Shown: positions 46,244 to 56,552, counted from the stretch's first letter. The stretch: DNA of 64,000 nt from Membranihabitans marinus (GCF_021729155.1 NZ_JAJQYA010000002.1:1-64000); one strand, 5' to 3'. The notes: generated by a model not told the origin, from the letters alone. Made by a program: numbers and translations.

Positions 46244-48196
46244 ATGGAGTATTTGACTTTTAATAAGGAGTCATTGGTGAACTTAGAATATTCTCTCAAT
46301 AGGGAAATTTTAAGTACCAATAGAGCCGGTGGCTATTTGAGTACGACTTTGCCCCTGTGCAACACAAGGAAATACCATGGATTAATGGTTTTGCCATTGC
46401 CCGAGTTCAATGGTGAAAATCATGTGTTGCTGTCCTGTGTGGATGATAAGATCGTGACTCATGAAAGAAATTTCAATCTTGGAATTCACAAATTCCCAGA
46501 AAAATATAGTCCAAAAGGCCATAAATATTTAGTAGATTTCAAGTATTCACCGACGCCGACATTGTGGTATAGAGTGGGCAATATCCAATTGAAAAAAGAA
46601 TTGCTCTTCGTTCACAACAAGGAACAGGTGATGATTCGGTATACGGTAGAAAAATCTCCCTATCCGATAAAGTTGGAAATAAATCCTTTGTTGGCTTTTA
46701 GAAATGCCCATGCGTTGACCCATGCCAATTTGGTAGCCAATACCAAATATGAAGAAGTCGAACGAGGGGCAGGTTACCAGTTGTATGCGGGATTTCCGAC
46801 CCTGTATATGCAAGTAAATAAAAAATGTGACTGGGTGGCTAATCCATCGTGGTTTTACAATGTCGAATACAAAGAGGAAGTAGATCGTGGATATGAGGGG
46901 CATGAAGATTTATTTATGCCTGGATATTTTGAAGCCAGTCTAAAAGAGGGAGACAAAATTATTTTTTCTGCATCGACAGAGGTGTGCAATGTGAAACAAT
47001 TTACGAGATTGTTTAATCAAGAAACCAAGCGCAGACCTTCGAAGGCTTCTTTTGAAGATTGTCTGCGCAATTCGGCTTCTCAATTTATTGTCCACAATAA
47101 AAAGAAGACTCAAGTTATTGCCGGATACCCGTGGTTTGGCAGATGGGGCAGAGACACATTTATTGCATTACCGGGATTGACTCTGAGTTTGGGGGACACT
47201 AAGACCTGTTTAAAGGTGTTGGATTCTCTGGTGGGAGAAATGAAGGATGGCATGTTTCCCAATACCGATTTGGAAGATGCGACCTTGTTTAACAGTGTGG
47301 ATGCACCACTGTGGTTTTTTTGGGTATTGCAGAGATATTTAGAAGTGGATGAAGATGGTTCGGCTATGTTGTGGAAAAAATACGGCAAGACCATGATGGA
47401 GATATTAGATGCCTATACCAATGGCAAAGCACCATATAATATCCAAATGAAGGAAAACGGATTGATCTGGCAAGGGGAAGAGGGATATGCACTGACTTGG
47501 ATGGATGCTGTGGTTGATGGAAAACCTGTGACTCCTCGTAGGGGGTATGCAGTCGAAATATGTGCTTTGTGGTACAATGCATTGCGATTTACCCTATCCC
47601 TGGCTAAGAAAGTGGGAAAAGAAAAGAAAGTAGGAAAGTGGAAAGATATTCCGTCCTTGATTGAACGACATTTTATGGATGTGTTTTATGTGGAGAAAGG
47701 GGGATATCTCGCCGATTATGTGGATGAAAATGGACGCAATTTAGATGTTAGACCCAACCAAATATTTGCTATCTCATTGCCGTTTTCTGTCGTAGATCCC
47801 GATAGACAGCGCAGGATTGTGGACCGAATAAGGTCAGATCTTTTTACCATAAAAGGATTGCGAACCTTGTCTCCGTCTAATTTTCAATACAAAGGCAAGT
47901 ACTATGGCGACCAAAAGACCAGAGACAATGCCTATCACCAAGGTACGGTATGGCCATGGTTATTGGGCCATTTTTTTGCATCGTATATCAAAGTACACGG
48001 ACGTGCTGCTACTATTCCATTGGCAGAGGAAGTGTTACAGCGATTTGAAGACGATATGGTACAATACGGAATAGGATCGATTCCAGAAATATACGAAGGC
48101 GATCCGCCACATTATTCGAGGGGGGCTATTTCCCAAGCATGGAGTGTGGCTGAAGTCATTAGAATTCTAAAATTTATTCAAAAACATAAGAATTAA
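46244..48196 (+). CDS. Glycogen debranching enzyme (GDE-type, GH133-like amylo-alpha-1,6-glucosidase)
   Basis: About 650 residues, starting at the ATG at 46244; a TTG in frame ten codons upstream is less likely. The N-terminal bacterial/archaeal GDE domain has REILSTNRAGGYLSTTLPLCNTRKYHGLMVL. The C-terminal (alpha/alpha)6-barrel has AGYPWFGRWGRDTFIALPGL, FPNTDLEDATLFNSVDAPLWFFW, GYALTWMDAVVDGKPVTPRRGYAVEI and YYGDQKTRDNAYHQGTVWPWLLGHF, with acidic residues placed as in GH15/GH133 catalytic barrels. It removes alpha-1,6 branches. It is the first gene of a tightly packed alpha-glucan operon; the gap to the next gene is one base. Confidence 0.93.
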   Translation: MEYLTFNKESLVNLEYSLNREILSTNRAGGYLSTTLPLCNTRKYHGLMVLPLPEFNGENHVLLSCVDDKIVTHERNFNLGIHKFPEKYSPKGHKYLVDFKYSPTPTLWYRVGNIQLKKELLFVHNKEQVMIRYTVEKSPYPIKLEINPLLAFRNAHALTHANLVANTKYEEVERGAGYQLYAGFPTLYMQVNKKCDWVANPSWFYNVEYKEEVDRGYEGHEDLFMPGYFEASLKEGDKIIFSASTEVCNVKQFTRLFNQETKRRPSKASFEDCLRNSASQFIVHNKKKTQVIAGYPWFGRWGRDTFIALPGLTLSLGDTKTCLKVLDSLVGEMKDGMFPNTDLEDATLFNSVDAPLWFFWVLQRYLEVDEDGSAMLWKKYGKTMMEILDAYTNGKAPYNIQMKENGLIWQGEEGYALTWMDAVVDGKPVTPRRGYAVEICALWYNALRFTLSLAKKVGKEKKVGKWKDIPSLIERHFMDVFYVEKGGYLADYVDENGRNLDVRPNQIFAISLPFSVVDPDRQRRIVDRIRSDLFTIKGLRTLSPSNFQYKGKYYGDQKTRDNAYHQGTVWPWLLGHFFASYIKVHGRAATIPLAEEVLQRFEDDMVQYGIGSIPEIYEGDPPHYSRGAISQAWSVAEVIRILKFIQKHKN

Positions 48197-48197
48197 T

Positions 48198-49502
48198 ATG
48201 AAGGTACTGATGTTTGGTTGGGAATTTCCACCCCATATTAGCGGTGGCTTAGGTACAGCATGTTACGGATTGACCAAGGGAATGCTAAAGCAAGATGTAG
48301 AAATTATTTTTGTAGTCCCGAAGTCACATGGCGATGAAGATCAATCTCAAATAAAGTTGGTCTCAGCCGAAGAAGTTCCATTGTCCATTGAAGAAAAAGA
48401 TTTCAAATATTTTAAAGAATATTTTCAATATATTGAAATCGAATCGGTATTGGTTCCTTACGTAGATCCAGTAGAATACGAAAAATGGAAGGACGGTGGT
48501 TCTAGTGAATACAGCTGGGACAATGTAGTAACAACCAATCAGACATTGACATTTTCAGGAGAATACGGTTTCGATCTATTGGGCGAGGTGTCGAGATATG
48601 CTCTTATCGGAGCCAGTTTGGGAGAACGCAACGATTTTGATATCATTCATGCTCACGATTGGCTGACCTATCCCGCGGGAATTGCGGCTAAGCGAGTATC
48701 GGGAAAGCCCTTGGTTATTCATGTACACGCTACAGAGTTTGATCGCAGCGGAGTGAATGTAAATCCCGCCGTTTTTGAAATCGAGAAAAAGGGAATGGAA
48801 ATGGCCGACACCGTAGTGGCGGTGAGTCATTGGACCAGAGAAATAGTGATTAGTAAGTACGGAATTGATCCCGCAAAGGTGTTTACCGTACACAATGCAG
48901 TGGACTTTTCAGAAGCAGATGGAATGAATTCGGTCAATAAATCAGTTCGGGAAAAAATTGTTACTTTTCTGGGAAGAATAACCTTTCAGAAAGGACCGGA
49001 GTATTTTATTGAGGCGGCTAATAAAGTCATTTCCAGAGATAAAAATGTGCGTTTCGTCATGGCTGGCAATGGAGATATGATGAATAGAATGATCCGAAGG
49101 GTGGCCGATTTAAATATCAGTACTCACTTTCATTTTACCGGATTTCTCAAAGGAGATGACGTGCCTCGGATGTTTGCTATGAGCGATGTTTATGTTATGC
49201 CATCGGTTTCAGAACCATTTGGCATAAGTCCTTTGGAAGCCATGAGATCCAGCGTACCTGTCATTATATCCAAGCAATCTGGAGTGGCGGAGATTTTAAA
49301 CCACGCCATTAAAGTAGATTTTTGGGATGTCGATGCCATTGCTGATTCTATTTATGGTATCTTAAATTATAATGCCCTGTCTTCCACCTTTAAAAAATAT
49401 GGGCAGGAAGAAGTATTTAACTTAAAATGGGAAAATGCAGCCGCAGAGGTGAAAAAATTATATGATCAAAAAATAAATGAATATAAAAATTTCAATATAT
49501 GA
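48198..49502 (+). CDS. Glycosyltransferase family 4 protein, probable alpha-glucan/glycogen synthase
   Basis: A 434-residue GT-B-fold glycosyltransferase. The N-terminal domain starts MKVLMFGWEFPPHISGGLGT, the nucleotide-sugar-binding glycine-rich pattern, then IIHAHDWLTYPAGIAAKRVS and VHVHATEFDRSG. The C-terminal domain has VTFLGRITFQKGPEYFIEAANKV and the EX7E-type block MPSVSEPFGISPLEAMRSSVPVI. Position between a debranching enzyme and a GH57 enzyme points to glycogen or maltodextrin synthesis. Whether it uses ADP- or UDP-glucose is not visible. Its last four bases overlap the next gene. Confidence 0.9.
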   Translation: MKVLMFGWEFPPHISGGLGTACYGLTKGMLKQDVEIIFVVPKSHGDEDQSQIKLVSAEEVPLSIEEKDFKYFKEYFQYIEIESVLVPYVDPVEYEKWKDGGSSEYSWDNVVTTNQTLTFSGEYGFDLLGEVSRYALIGASLGERNDFDIIHAHDWLTYPAGIAAKRVSGKPLVIHVHATEFDRSGVNVNPAVFEIEKKGMEMADTVVAVSHWTREIVISKYGIDPAKVFTVHNAVDFSEADGMNSVNKSVREKIVTFLGRITFQKGPEYFIEAANKVISRDKNVRFVMAGNGDMMNRMIRRVADLNISTHFHFTGFLKGDDVPRMFAMSDVYVMPSVSEPFGISPLEAMRSSVPVIISKQSGVAEILNHAIKVDFWDVDAIADSIYGILNYNALSSTFKKYGQEEVFNLKWENAAAEVKKLYDQKINEYKNFNI

Positions 49503-50800
49503 AAGCGATATGTTTTTACTTTCAAGTACATCAGCCCTATAGATTAAGACGGTATCGATTTTTTGATATAGGAAAAAGCGATCATTATTTTGATGATTTT
49601 GCCAATGAGAGGATAATGAGAAAGGTAGCTGAAAAGTGTTATTTGCCCACCAATCAGTTGATGTTGGACCTCATTCATCAACACGGAGATAAATTTAAAA
49701 TTTCATATTCAATAAGTGGTACAGCGCTTACTCAATTCAAAGAGTACGCACCAGATGTGTTGGCGAGTTTCCAGCGTTTGGCAGATACGGGTTGTGTTGA
49801 ATTTTTAGCAGAAACCTATAGTCATTCCCTTAGTGCGCTGAAGAGCAAGGAGGAATTTGAACGCCAAGTAAAAACCCAGGTTACTATGGTCGAAGAATTG
49901 TTTGGTCAGACACCGAAGGTGTTTAGAAATACTGAACTTATATATTCTGATGAAATAAGTAATATGGTATATGAAATGGGATATAAAGCCATGTTGACTG
50001 AAGGAGCCAAACACGTATTGGGATGGAGAAGTCCCAATTTTATATACAACAGTGCGACATCTCCAAAATTGAAATTGTTATTGAAGAACTTTACCATGAG
50101 TGATGATATCGCTTTTCGGTTTTCAAATCGCGCATGGGAAGAATGGCCATTAACCACAGAAAAATATGTGGACTGGTTAAATCAAATGGACGACAATGAG
50201 GAAGTAGTCAATTTGTTTATGGATTATGAAACTTTTGGTGAACATCAATGGGCGGAAACCGGAATCTTTGATTTTATGAGAAAGCTTCCTGAGCAGGTTT
50301 TTGAAAAATCTAATTTCACTTTTAAAACACCATCAGAAGTTGCCGCTACCTATCAGCCTATAGCTCCAATGAACGTCCAATATCCCATATCTTGGGCAGA
50401 TGAAGAGCGAGACTTAACGGCTTGGCTGGGCAATGAAATGCAAGACGAAGCTTTTGATCGATTGTATTCCCTAGAGGAGATGATTGAAAAAATTGACAAT
50501 CCCAAGTTGAGACACGATTGGCATCTATTGCAAACCAGCGATCATTTTTATTATCAATGTACCAAATGGTTTAGCGATGGCGATGTACATAAATATTTTA
50601 ATCCCTATGATTCACCCTACGAAGCATTTATCAACTATATGAATGTGCTATCTGACTTTATGACCAGGGTAGAAGATGAAATTGCAAGAATAGAGTCGAG
50701 TAAATCATTGCCAACCTCTGAAAAAGAAGTGGTTGCAGAAATCAAAAAATTGAAAAAAAGGTTGAAAGAGTTGGAGAAAATGGTAAAAATAGAATCCTAG
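49499..50800 (+). CDS. Glycoside hydrolase family 57 (alpha-amylase/glucanotransferase-like)
   Basis: A 433-residue GH57 enzyme. Conserved segments are the start KAICFYFQVHQPYRLRRYRFFDIG with the family HQP motif, CVEFLAETYSHSLSALKS, VFRNTELIYSDEI (which fits the nucleophile-glutamate region), and LFMDYETFGEHQW (which fits the acid aspartate region). The C-terminus ends in a charged coiled-coil-like helix (EVVAEIKKLKKRLKELEKMVK). It acts on alpha-glucans, either hydrolysing or transferring chains. It overlaps the glycosyltransferase gene by ATGA, so the three genes form one operon for alpha-glucan metabolism. Confidence 0.94.
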   Translation: MKAICFYFQVHQPYRLRRYRFFDIGKSDHYFDDFANERIMRKVAEKCYLPTNQLMLDLIHQHGDKFKISYSISGTALTQFKEYAPDVLASFQRLADTGCVEFLAETYSHSLSALKSKEEFERQVKTQVTMVEELFGQTPKVFRNTELIYSDEISNMVYEMGYKAMLTEGAKHVLGWRSPNFIYNSATSPKLKLLLKNFTMSDDIAFRFSNRAWEEWPLTTEKYVDWLNQMDDNEEVVNLFMDYETFGEHQWAETGIFDFMRKLPEQVFEKSNFTFKTPSEVAATYQPIAPMNVQYPISWADEERDLTAWLGNEMQDEAFDRLYSLEEMIEKIDNPKLRHDWHLLQTSDHFYYQCTKWFSDGDVHKYFNPYDSPYEAFINYMNVLSDFMTRVEDEIARIESSKSLPTSEKEVVAEIKKLKKRLKELEKMVKIES

Positions 50801-51018
50801 GCAAAAATTGCAGTGGATACTGTGGATAAATTATTTTTAGAAAATATCATTATTAGCAATCTCTAATTTTTTATTGTAATGGTTTAAAATATAATGTAAT
50901 GAAGGTGGTATAGACTGATCTCGTTAAAATGTAAAAATAAAGAATCGAGGATTATATTTTAATGTAGTAGTTTAATTAATGCAAAGCCATTATATTCGTG
51001 CATTAATTCATTATTTCT

Positions 51019-53169
51019 ATGCAGAACACATTTTACCCTGAACGATATTTGGTTACCGCGGCACTTCCATACGCCAATGGTCCCTTACACTTAGGTCATT
51101 TGGCTGGAGCTTATTTATCTGCCGATGCCTATGTGAGGTTTCAACGCCTTATGGGCAAGGACATTGTTTTTGTATGTGGGTCGGATGAATATGGCGCCGC
51201 CATTACCATTCGCGCAAGAAAAGAAGGTGTAAGTCCACACGAAATAGTGGATAAATATCACGGATTAATTAAGGAAACCTTTGAAAAAGTAGGTGTTTCA
51301 TTTGATATTTACCATCGGACTTCTGCCGATATTCACGCTGAGACTTCTCAAGAATTTTTTCGAACCCTGTATCAAAAAGGAGAATTTGAAGAAATCCAAT
51401 CGGAGCAATATTACGACGTAGAGGCCAATATGTTTTTGGCCGATCGCTATATTTTGGGAACATGTCCCAATTGTGGTCATCCAGAAGCCTATGGTGATCA
51501 ATGTGAAAATTGTGGCAATTCGTTAAGCCCCAATGAATTAATTGATCCTAAGTCAACCATTTCTGGTAGCGTTCCAGTGATGAGATCAACCAAACACTGG
51601 TATTTACCCCTACAAAAGAATGAAGAATGGTTGCGAGATTGGATAAAGAATGGTGAATTGGATAAGACCTTCCACCACGATCCCAATATGTGGAAAAAAC
51701 ATGTGGTAGGGCAGTGTATGTCATGGTTAGATGGGGGACTACATCCTCGATCGATGACCAGAGATTTGGATTGGGGGGTTGATGTACCTCAAGAAATTGA
51801 AGGATCAGAAGGCAAAAAATTATATGTGTGGATGGATGCTCCTATCGGATACATATCTGCCACCAAACAATGGGCCAAGGATAATCAGAAAGATTGGAGA
51901 GATTATTGGCAAAAAGATGATGCAGCATTGATCCATTTTATAGGCAAGGACAATATCGTGTTTCACTGTGTAATCTTTCCCGCTATTTTGAAGCTTCACG
52001 GGGATTTTAATTTACCAATAAATGTACCAGCCAATCAATTTTTGAATTTGGAGGGACGTAAATTATCTACTTCCAAAGGTTGGGCTGTTTGGGTTCATGA
52101 ATATATTGAAGATATCCCCAATAGGGTAGATGAACTTCGATATTCCCTGTATAAAAATATGCCGGAACAGAAGGATTCGGAATTTACATGGAAAGGCTGG
52201 CAAGAGGCCAATAATAACGAATTGGTCAATAATCTCGGTAATTTTGTCAATAGGGTCTTGGTGTTGACCAATAAATACTACAACGGTGTAGTCCCCTCAT
52301 TTGACCCAGATATTGATTTTATCGGTAGCGAAGGTCCAGATATGCCGACTTGGCACGATTCTGAGATGCTTACTCTATTCGACAAGATGGATGAATATTG
52401 TCAATATGTCCGACAATACGATTTTAGATCGGCACTGCGATCCATCATGGATATTTCTTCTGCCGGCAATTTAATATTGCAACAGAATGAACCTTGGAAA
52501 TTGGTCAAAGAAGATCCTGAAACCGTCAAAGTCGTCATGAATATCTGTATGCAATACGTGACTGCCCTAAGTGTGATCATGGAACCGTTTTTGCCCTATA
52601 CTTCTAAAAAACTTAGAAATATTCTCGGATTAGAGGAATTAAAAGGCAAAGGAGAGTTGTTGGATTTGTTGGGATTGATTGCCGAAGGTGAAATGGCTAT
52701 AGATCTCGATCATCAAATCGGAAAAGCAAGTCATTTGTTTTCTCGGATTGACGATGACGTTGTCGATCAGCAAATTGAGAAATTGAAATCGAGAGATGCT
52801 GAAACAAAACAAGTTGATGAGGTCAAAACCGAGACCTTTCAACCAGAAATCCAGTATGAGGATTTTGTGAAAATGGATTTAAGAGTAGCAGAAATAACCA
52901 AGGCGGAAAAAGTGGCCAAGGCAGATAAATTATTAAAAATAGAATTAAAGGTAGGCAGCGAAGAAAGAACGGTTGTCTCCGGGATAGCGCTTCAATTCAA
53001 GCCTGAAGAAATCATAGGTCAAAAGGTAACCTATTTGGCTAATTTGGCACCTCGAAAATTGAGAGGTGTAATGTCTCAGGGCATGATATTAATGGCCGAA
53101 AACGGAGATGGGAAGCTCGGGTTTTTAGCACCACCAGCCCATATACCGTCAGGCAGTAAAATCTCATAA
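51019..53169 (+). CDS. metG: Methionyl-tRNA synthetase with C-terminal tRNA-binding domain
   Basis: A 716-residue cytoplasmic class I aminoacyl-tRNA synthetase. The HIGH signature is in PYANGPLHLGHLAGAYL (about 17-27) and the KMSKS variant in LEGRKLSTSKGWAVW (about 344-350). A zinc knuckle is visible as CPNC...CENC (about 149-165). After the anticodon-binding helices, a C-terminal EMAP/Trbp111-like domain (about 610-716; YEDFVKMDLRVAEITKAEKVAKADKLL, MSQGMILMAEN) gives the long dimeric form. It lies five bases before lnt, so both are probably co-transcribed. A TATATTCG -7-like box lies about 30 bp before the start. Confidence 0.97.
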   Translation: MQNTFYPERYLVTAALPYANGPLHLGHLAGAYLSADAYVRFQRLMGKDIVFVCGSDEYGAAITIRARKEGVSPHEIVDKYHGLIKETFEKVGVSFDIYHRTSADIHAETSQEFFRTLYQKGEFEEIQSEQYYDVEANMFLADRYILGTCPNCGHPEAYGDQCENCGNSLSPNELIDPKSTISGSVPVMRSTKHWYLPLQKNEEWLRDWIKNGELDKTFHHDPNMWKKHVVGQCMSWLDGGLHPRSMTRDLDWGVDVPQEIEGSEGKKLYVWMDAPIGYISATKQWAKDNQKDWRDYWQKDDAALIHFIGKDNIVFHCVIFPAILKLHGDFNLPINVPANQFLNLEGRKLSTSKGWAVWVHEYIEDIPNRVDELRYSLYKNMPEQKDSEFTWKGWQEANNNELVNNLGNFVNRVLVLTNKYYNGVVPSFDPDIDFIGSEGPDMPTWHDSEMLTLFDKMDEYCQYVRQYDFRSALRSIMDISSAGNLILQQNEPWKLVKEDPETVKVVMNICMQYVTALSVIMEPFLPYTSKKLRNILGLEELKGKGELLDLLGLIAEGEMAIDLDHQIGKASHLFSRIDDDVVDQQIEKLKSRDAETKQVDEVKTETFQPEIQYEDFVKMDLRVAEITKAEKVAKADKLLKIELKVGSEERTVVSGIALQFKPEEIIGQKVTYLANLAPRKLRGVMSQGMILMAENGDGKLGFLAPPAHIPSGSKIS

Positions 53170-53174
53170 TTGCT

Positions 53175-54980
53175 ATGAAGCTCAGCCAGCAAAAATATCG
53201 TTTTATCCAGTATGGTATGATTGTCCTCGGGATATGCGGTATGGCCTATTCCCTACAACAAATGTCGGAAAAACTGTTGTGGGAAAGGTTGCCCGAATAC
53301 TTATTCCTGTCATTTTATTTCACAGTTCTGGGCTTGGTATTGACTTTTGTGAAGACTTCCAACAAAGATGTCTGTTTTAAATATATATTGCTGACCATGG
53401 CTAGTGGTCTAGGACTAGGCCTTAGTTTTCCTCCATACGGGATAATCCCATTTGCTTTTCTGTGTTTTATACCGATCTTATATCTCGATAAAAAAAGGCA
53501 GGAGGGCAGTATCTCTGGTCGCCAATTTTTTATTTTTCTCTTTAATGCCTTTGTATTGTGGAATATTGTGGCTACTTATTGGGTTGCCAACTCTGCTTTG
53601 GCTGCTGGAATAGTAGCTATTGTCCTCAACAGTTTGTTGATGACCCTACCTATTATATTGGCCAATTGGTTGTATAGAACCGTTACGATCAAAGAATATT
53701 ACGGACTTATTTGGACAGCTTGTTGGTTGTTGTTTGAGTTTATCCATTTGAGATGGGATATTTCTTGGCCTTGGTTGACCTTGGGCAATGCCATGTCTTC
53801 GGCACCTCTATTGGCACAGTGGTATGAATTCACCGGAGTCTTAGGTGGATCCGCTTGGTTTTTGGGAGGAAATGTACTTTTGTTTAAATTGTTTTATATC
53901 AATATTATTCGTCGACGAAAATTGGCAATTACCCAATTGATCCCAGTCGCATTGTGGTTATTTATACCGATGATTGGATCTTTTTGGATTTATTCTCAAA
54001 GTGAATATTCTTCCAATTCAGGCAAGATATCGGTCATCAATGCTAATTTTGAACCCCATTACGAGAAATTTTCGGCCAATGCCAACGATAAGTTTAAGGT
54101 CTTTGATGGTCTTATCGATGAAGCCCTCAAAGAACAACCCAATCTTATACTACTGCCAGAGACTAGTTTTGACAGGGTGTATATTCACGATTTAGACAAT
54201 CAATCAGCAGTTAAATTTCTCAGAGATAAGGTAGAGCAGAGTCGGGAAAATACCGCTATACTGACTGGTATCACTGCGCTGAAAATTTTTGGCCAAACTG
54301 AAGTTTTGCCCGATAGATCCTCTATTCGTACTTCGACAGATAGACTTGGTGAAGACTACCATTGGGAGGTGTACAATTCGGCATTAATGGTTCAACCTGA
54401 TGAGATAGACCTTTATCACAAACGCAAATTGGTTCCTGGTGCGGAAATTTTTCCCTATCGCAATTTGCTTTTCTTTTTTAAACCTATTGTGGATGGTTTA
54501 GGTGGTTCGATATACGGATATGGTCGTCCCCAATCCAAGGATGTATTTACTTTTCAAAATATTAATATAGGTCCTGTTATTTGTTATGAGTCAGTCTATG
54601 GTGATTTTTGTAGGAAATATGTGTTGCAGGGAAGTAATGTCTTAGGCGTGGTCACAAATGATGGATGGTGGGGTGACACTGAAGGGTATAAACAACACTA
54701 TGATTATGCCAAATTACGTGCTATTGAATTGAGAAGATCGGTGGTTAGATCGGCTAATTTGGGTAGATGTGGTTTTATTGATCCCAATGGATTGGAAATG
54801 CAAGCTCCGAATGACTACGATGAACAGGCGGTATTAACTCAAATTGTACCTCTGAATAGCGAACTTACTTTTTATGCAAAATGGGGAGATTTCCTCGGTC
54901 GTTTTAGTCTTTTCCTCCTCATCTTTATTGTGTTGAAGGCCATTGTCGAGAAATTAAAGAGTTTGGGTAGGCCGATATAA
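53175..54980 (+). CDS. lnt: Apolipoprotein N-acyltransferase
   Basis: A 601-residue inner-membrane enzyme adding the third acyl chain to lipoproteins. The N-terminal half has about seven hydrophobic segments, and the start of the Lnt core is FPPYGIIPFAFLCFIPILYL. The periplasmic nitrilase domain carries the triad: glutamate in LILLPETSFDR (near 328), lysine in LYHKRKLVPGAEIFPY (near 415) and cysteine in IGPVICYESVYGDF (near 470). Further blocks are VTNDGWWGDTEGYKQH and LRAIELRRSVVRSANLG. A further hydrophobic helix ends the protein. It is somewhat longer than the proteobacterial enzyme. The many lipoproteins in this window are expected substrates. Confidence 0.96.
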   Translation: MKLSQQKYRFIQYGMIVLGICGMAYSLQQMSEKLLWERLPEYLFLSFYFTVLGLVLTFVKTSNKDVCFKYILLTMASGLGLGLSFPPYGIIPFAFLCFIPILYLDKKRQEGSISGRQFFIFLFNAFVLWNIVATYWVANSALAAGIVAIVLNSLLMTLPIILANWLYRTVTIKEYYGLIWTACWLLFEFIHLRWDISWPWLTLGNAMSSAPLLAQWYEFTGVLGGSAWFLGGNVLLFKLFYINIIRRRKLAITQLIPVALWLFIPMIGSFWIYSQSEYSSNSGKISVINANFEPHYEKFSANANDKFKVFDGLIDEALKEQPNLILLPETSFDRVYIHDLDNQSAVKFLRDKVEQSRENTAILTGITALKIFGQTEVLPDRSSIRTSTDRLGEDYHWEVYNSALMVQPDEIDLYHKRKLVPGAEIFPYRNLLFFFKPIVDGLGGSIYGYGRPQSKDVFTFQNINIGPVICYESVYGDFCRKYVLQGSNVLGVVTNDGWWGDTEGYKQHYDYAKLRAIELRRSVVRSANLGRCGFIDPNGLEMQAPNDYDEQAVLTQIVPLNSELTFYAKWGDFLGRFSLFLLIFIVLKAIVEKLKSLGRPI

Positions 54981-55436
54981 AATGAATCTAAGTTAGTTAA
55001 AGAGAAAAGTGTGGAAAATTCTTTTAACTAATACAATTGCAAGAAGTTGATGGTCGAGGTGGAATTCGAAGTCTGAGTTTGCTAACCGTAATAGTTATTC
55101 AAAGCACTCATCCTGTCTCAATTCTCAGGTGTTGGAGAAGATCTATTACCCAGTCAAAACATTTATTACGAAAGAAAGATTGGACATTGATTTACTTCCT
55201 TTTGAATGAAAATCATAACTTTTTATACTGAAACAATATGCAGTTGCCTGATGATTTATAATAAATTCATTTGGTATACTACTACTACTACTACTACTAC
55301 TACTTGCGAAATTTCTCAAGGTTATATAAATCCAGTTGCAAGGCAAAAAGTAGATTTGCCTATAGCTTTCATAGATTTGGAAAAGGGAATGGAAATATAT
55401 AGGGCCAACTTTGTATTCTAATTTTAAACAAAAACA
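54981..55436. other. Low-complexity region before the decayed island
   Basis: A 456-bp gap after lnt. It contains the ACT trinucleotide run listed separately. An open frame (55206-55421) passes through that run and codes for polythreonine, which argues against it being a gene. I see no other recognisable feature. Confidence 0.5.
55278..55304. repeat. (ACT)9 trinucleotide microsatellite
   Basis: Nine perfect ACT units in a row, an unusual simple repeat for a bacterial chromosome. It lies about 130 bp upstream of a nonsense-interrupted SDR gene and does not correspond to a supported protein. Confidence 0.95.
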
Positions 55437-56219
55437 ATGGAATCAAAAAAAGTATGGTTTATTACTGGAGCATCAAAAGGTCTAGGATGGGCATTAGCCA
55501 AAAAGTTATTAGCAGAAGGATAAAATGTAGCCGCTACTTCAAGAAATAAAGAATCCTTAATTGCTGCTATTGGAAAAGAGGATAAAACATTCTTACCCAC
55601 TGAAATGGACTTAACCCCAAACCAAGATGTTAGAAAAGCTATTGAAGCTATTCTTAATCATTTTAACCGGTTAGATGTTTTGGTCAATAATGCGGGCTAT
55701 AGTCAGATTGGGACATTAGAGGAACTTTCCGAAGATGAAGAAGAAAAGAATTTTAAAGTAAATGGATTCGGTTCATTAAATGTAATTAGAAATGCTACCC
55801 AGGATCTACGCAAACAAAACTCTGGACATATTTTCAATATCGCAACCATTGGATGTTATACAGGTAATTTTGCAGGTTTCGGAGTTTACTGTTCAACAAA
55901 ATTTGCGGTTGCTGGTTTTACCGAAACATTGGCAAAAGAAATGAAACCATTTGGCGTACATACAACTTTAGTTTATCCAGGTTATTTTAGAACTAATTTT
56001 TTAGCTGAGGACTCTGTTCAAACACCTGCTAAACCCATTGAAGACTATATAAGTGCTCGTAATATGGAAGAAGCGCACTTAACAGTTATTAATGGTAATC
56101 AACCCAATGACCCAAAAAAGGCTGCCAAAGTTTTAATCGCTTTAAGCAAACAAGAGCAACCGCCCATACACTTAATTTATTGGAGAAGACGCCCTATCAT
56201 TATGCAAATCTTAAAATAG
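55437..56219 (+). pseudogene. SDR-family oxidoreductase interrupted by an early stop codon
   Basis: A short-chain dehydrogenase/reductase, about 260 codons, with the cofactor motif TGASKGLG in the first segment (MESKKVWFITGASKGLGWAL), then VLVNNAGYSQIGTLEEL, the active-site YCSTKFAV and PYFRTNFLAED-like downstream residues. Codon 29 is TAA (55521-55523), where the family continues with the second strand (EG-x-NVAATSRN). The rest of the frame is open to 56219. Either it is a pseudogene or only the 204-residue fragment from 55605 is made, which would lack the cofactor fold and not work as a normal SDR. The neighbours are also decayed. Confidence 0.85.
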
Positions 56220-56297
56220 AAACGGTGCAGAGTGCCATGGCAGAAAATAAAACTTTAGCTACTTCAACAGGGTTTAATTAAATGAAAACTTTAATAA

Positions 56298-56552
56298 CAT
56301 CAAAATTATAAACGGATTTGGTATAAAATAGCATTTGAGAAATGGACAACCTCAGGAAGAAGTTTTATTGACCTATTAGCCTAGGATGTCATATGGACGG
56401 TGATTGGGAATTGACCTTATTCCGGAATTTATATGGGGAAAAAAGATTTTATTCAAAAAGTAGGGATTCCAATTACTTCTAAATTAAAAACCAAAATTAA
56501 ACCATCCTTTATTTCTATACCAGCAGAAGACGATGTGGTTTGGCTAAATTAG
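56298..56552 (+). pseudogene. SnoaL-like/NTF2-like protein remnant with two nonsense codons
   Basis: A single frame reads YKIAFEKWTTSGRSFIDLLA, then stop TAG (56382), DVIWTVIGN, stop TGA (56412), PYSGIYMGKKDFIQKVGIPI and finally FISIPAEDDVVWLN before TAG (56550). The pattern (helix, FIDLLA-D-V-WT-IG, SG-Y-KKDF) is that of SnoaL-like NTF2-fold proteins, which often sit beside SDR genes. The frame has no start codon and the C-terminal part is missing. Family recognition is from memory of the motif, so the assignment is moderate. Confidence 0.55.

Noticed and set aside
55206-55421. 71-residue frame containing polythreonine
   Set aside because: The polythreonine comes from the ACT microsatellite; no family resemblance to support a gene.
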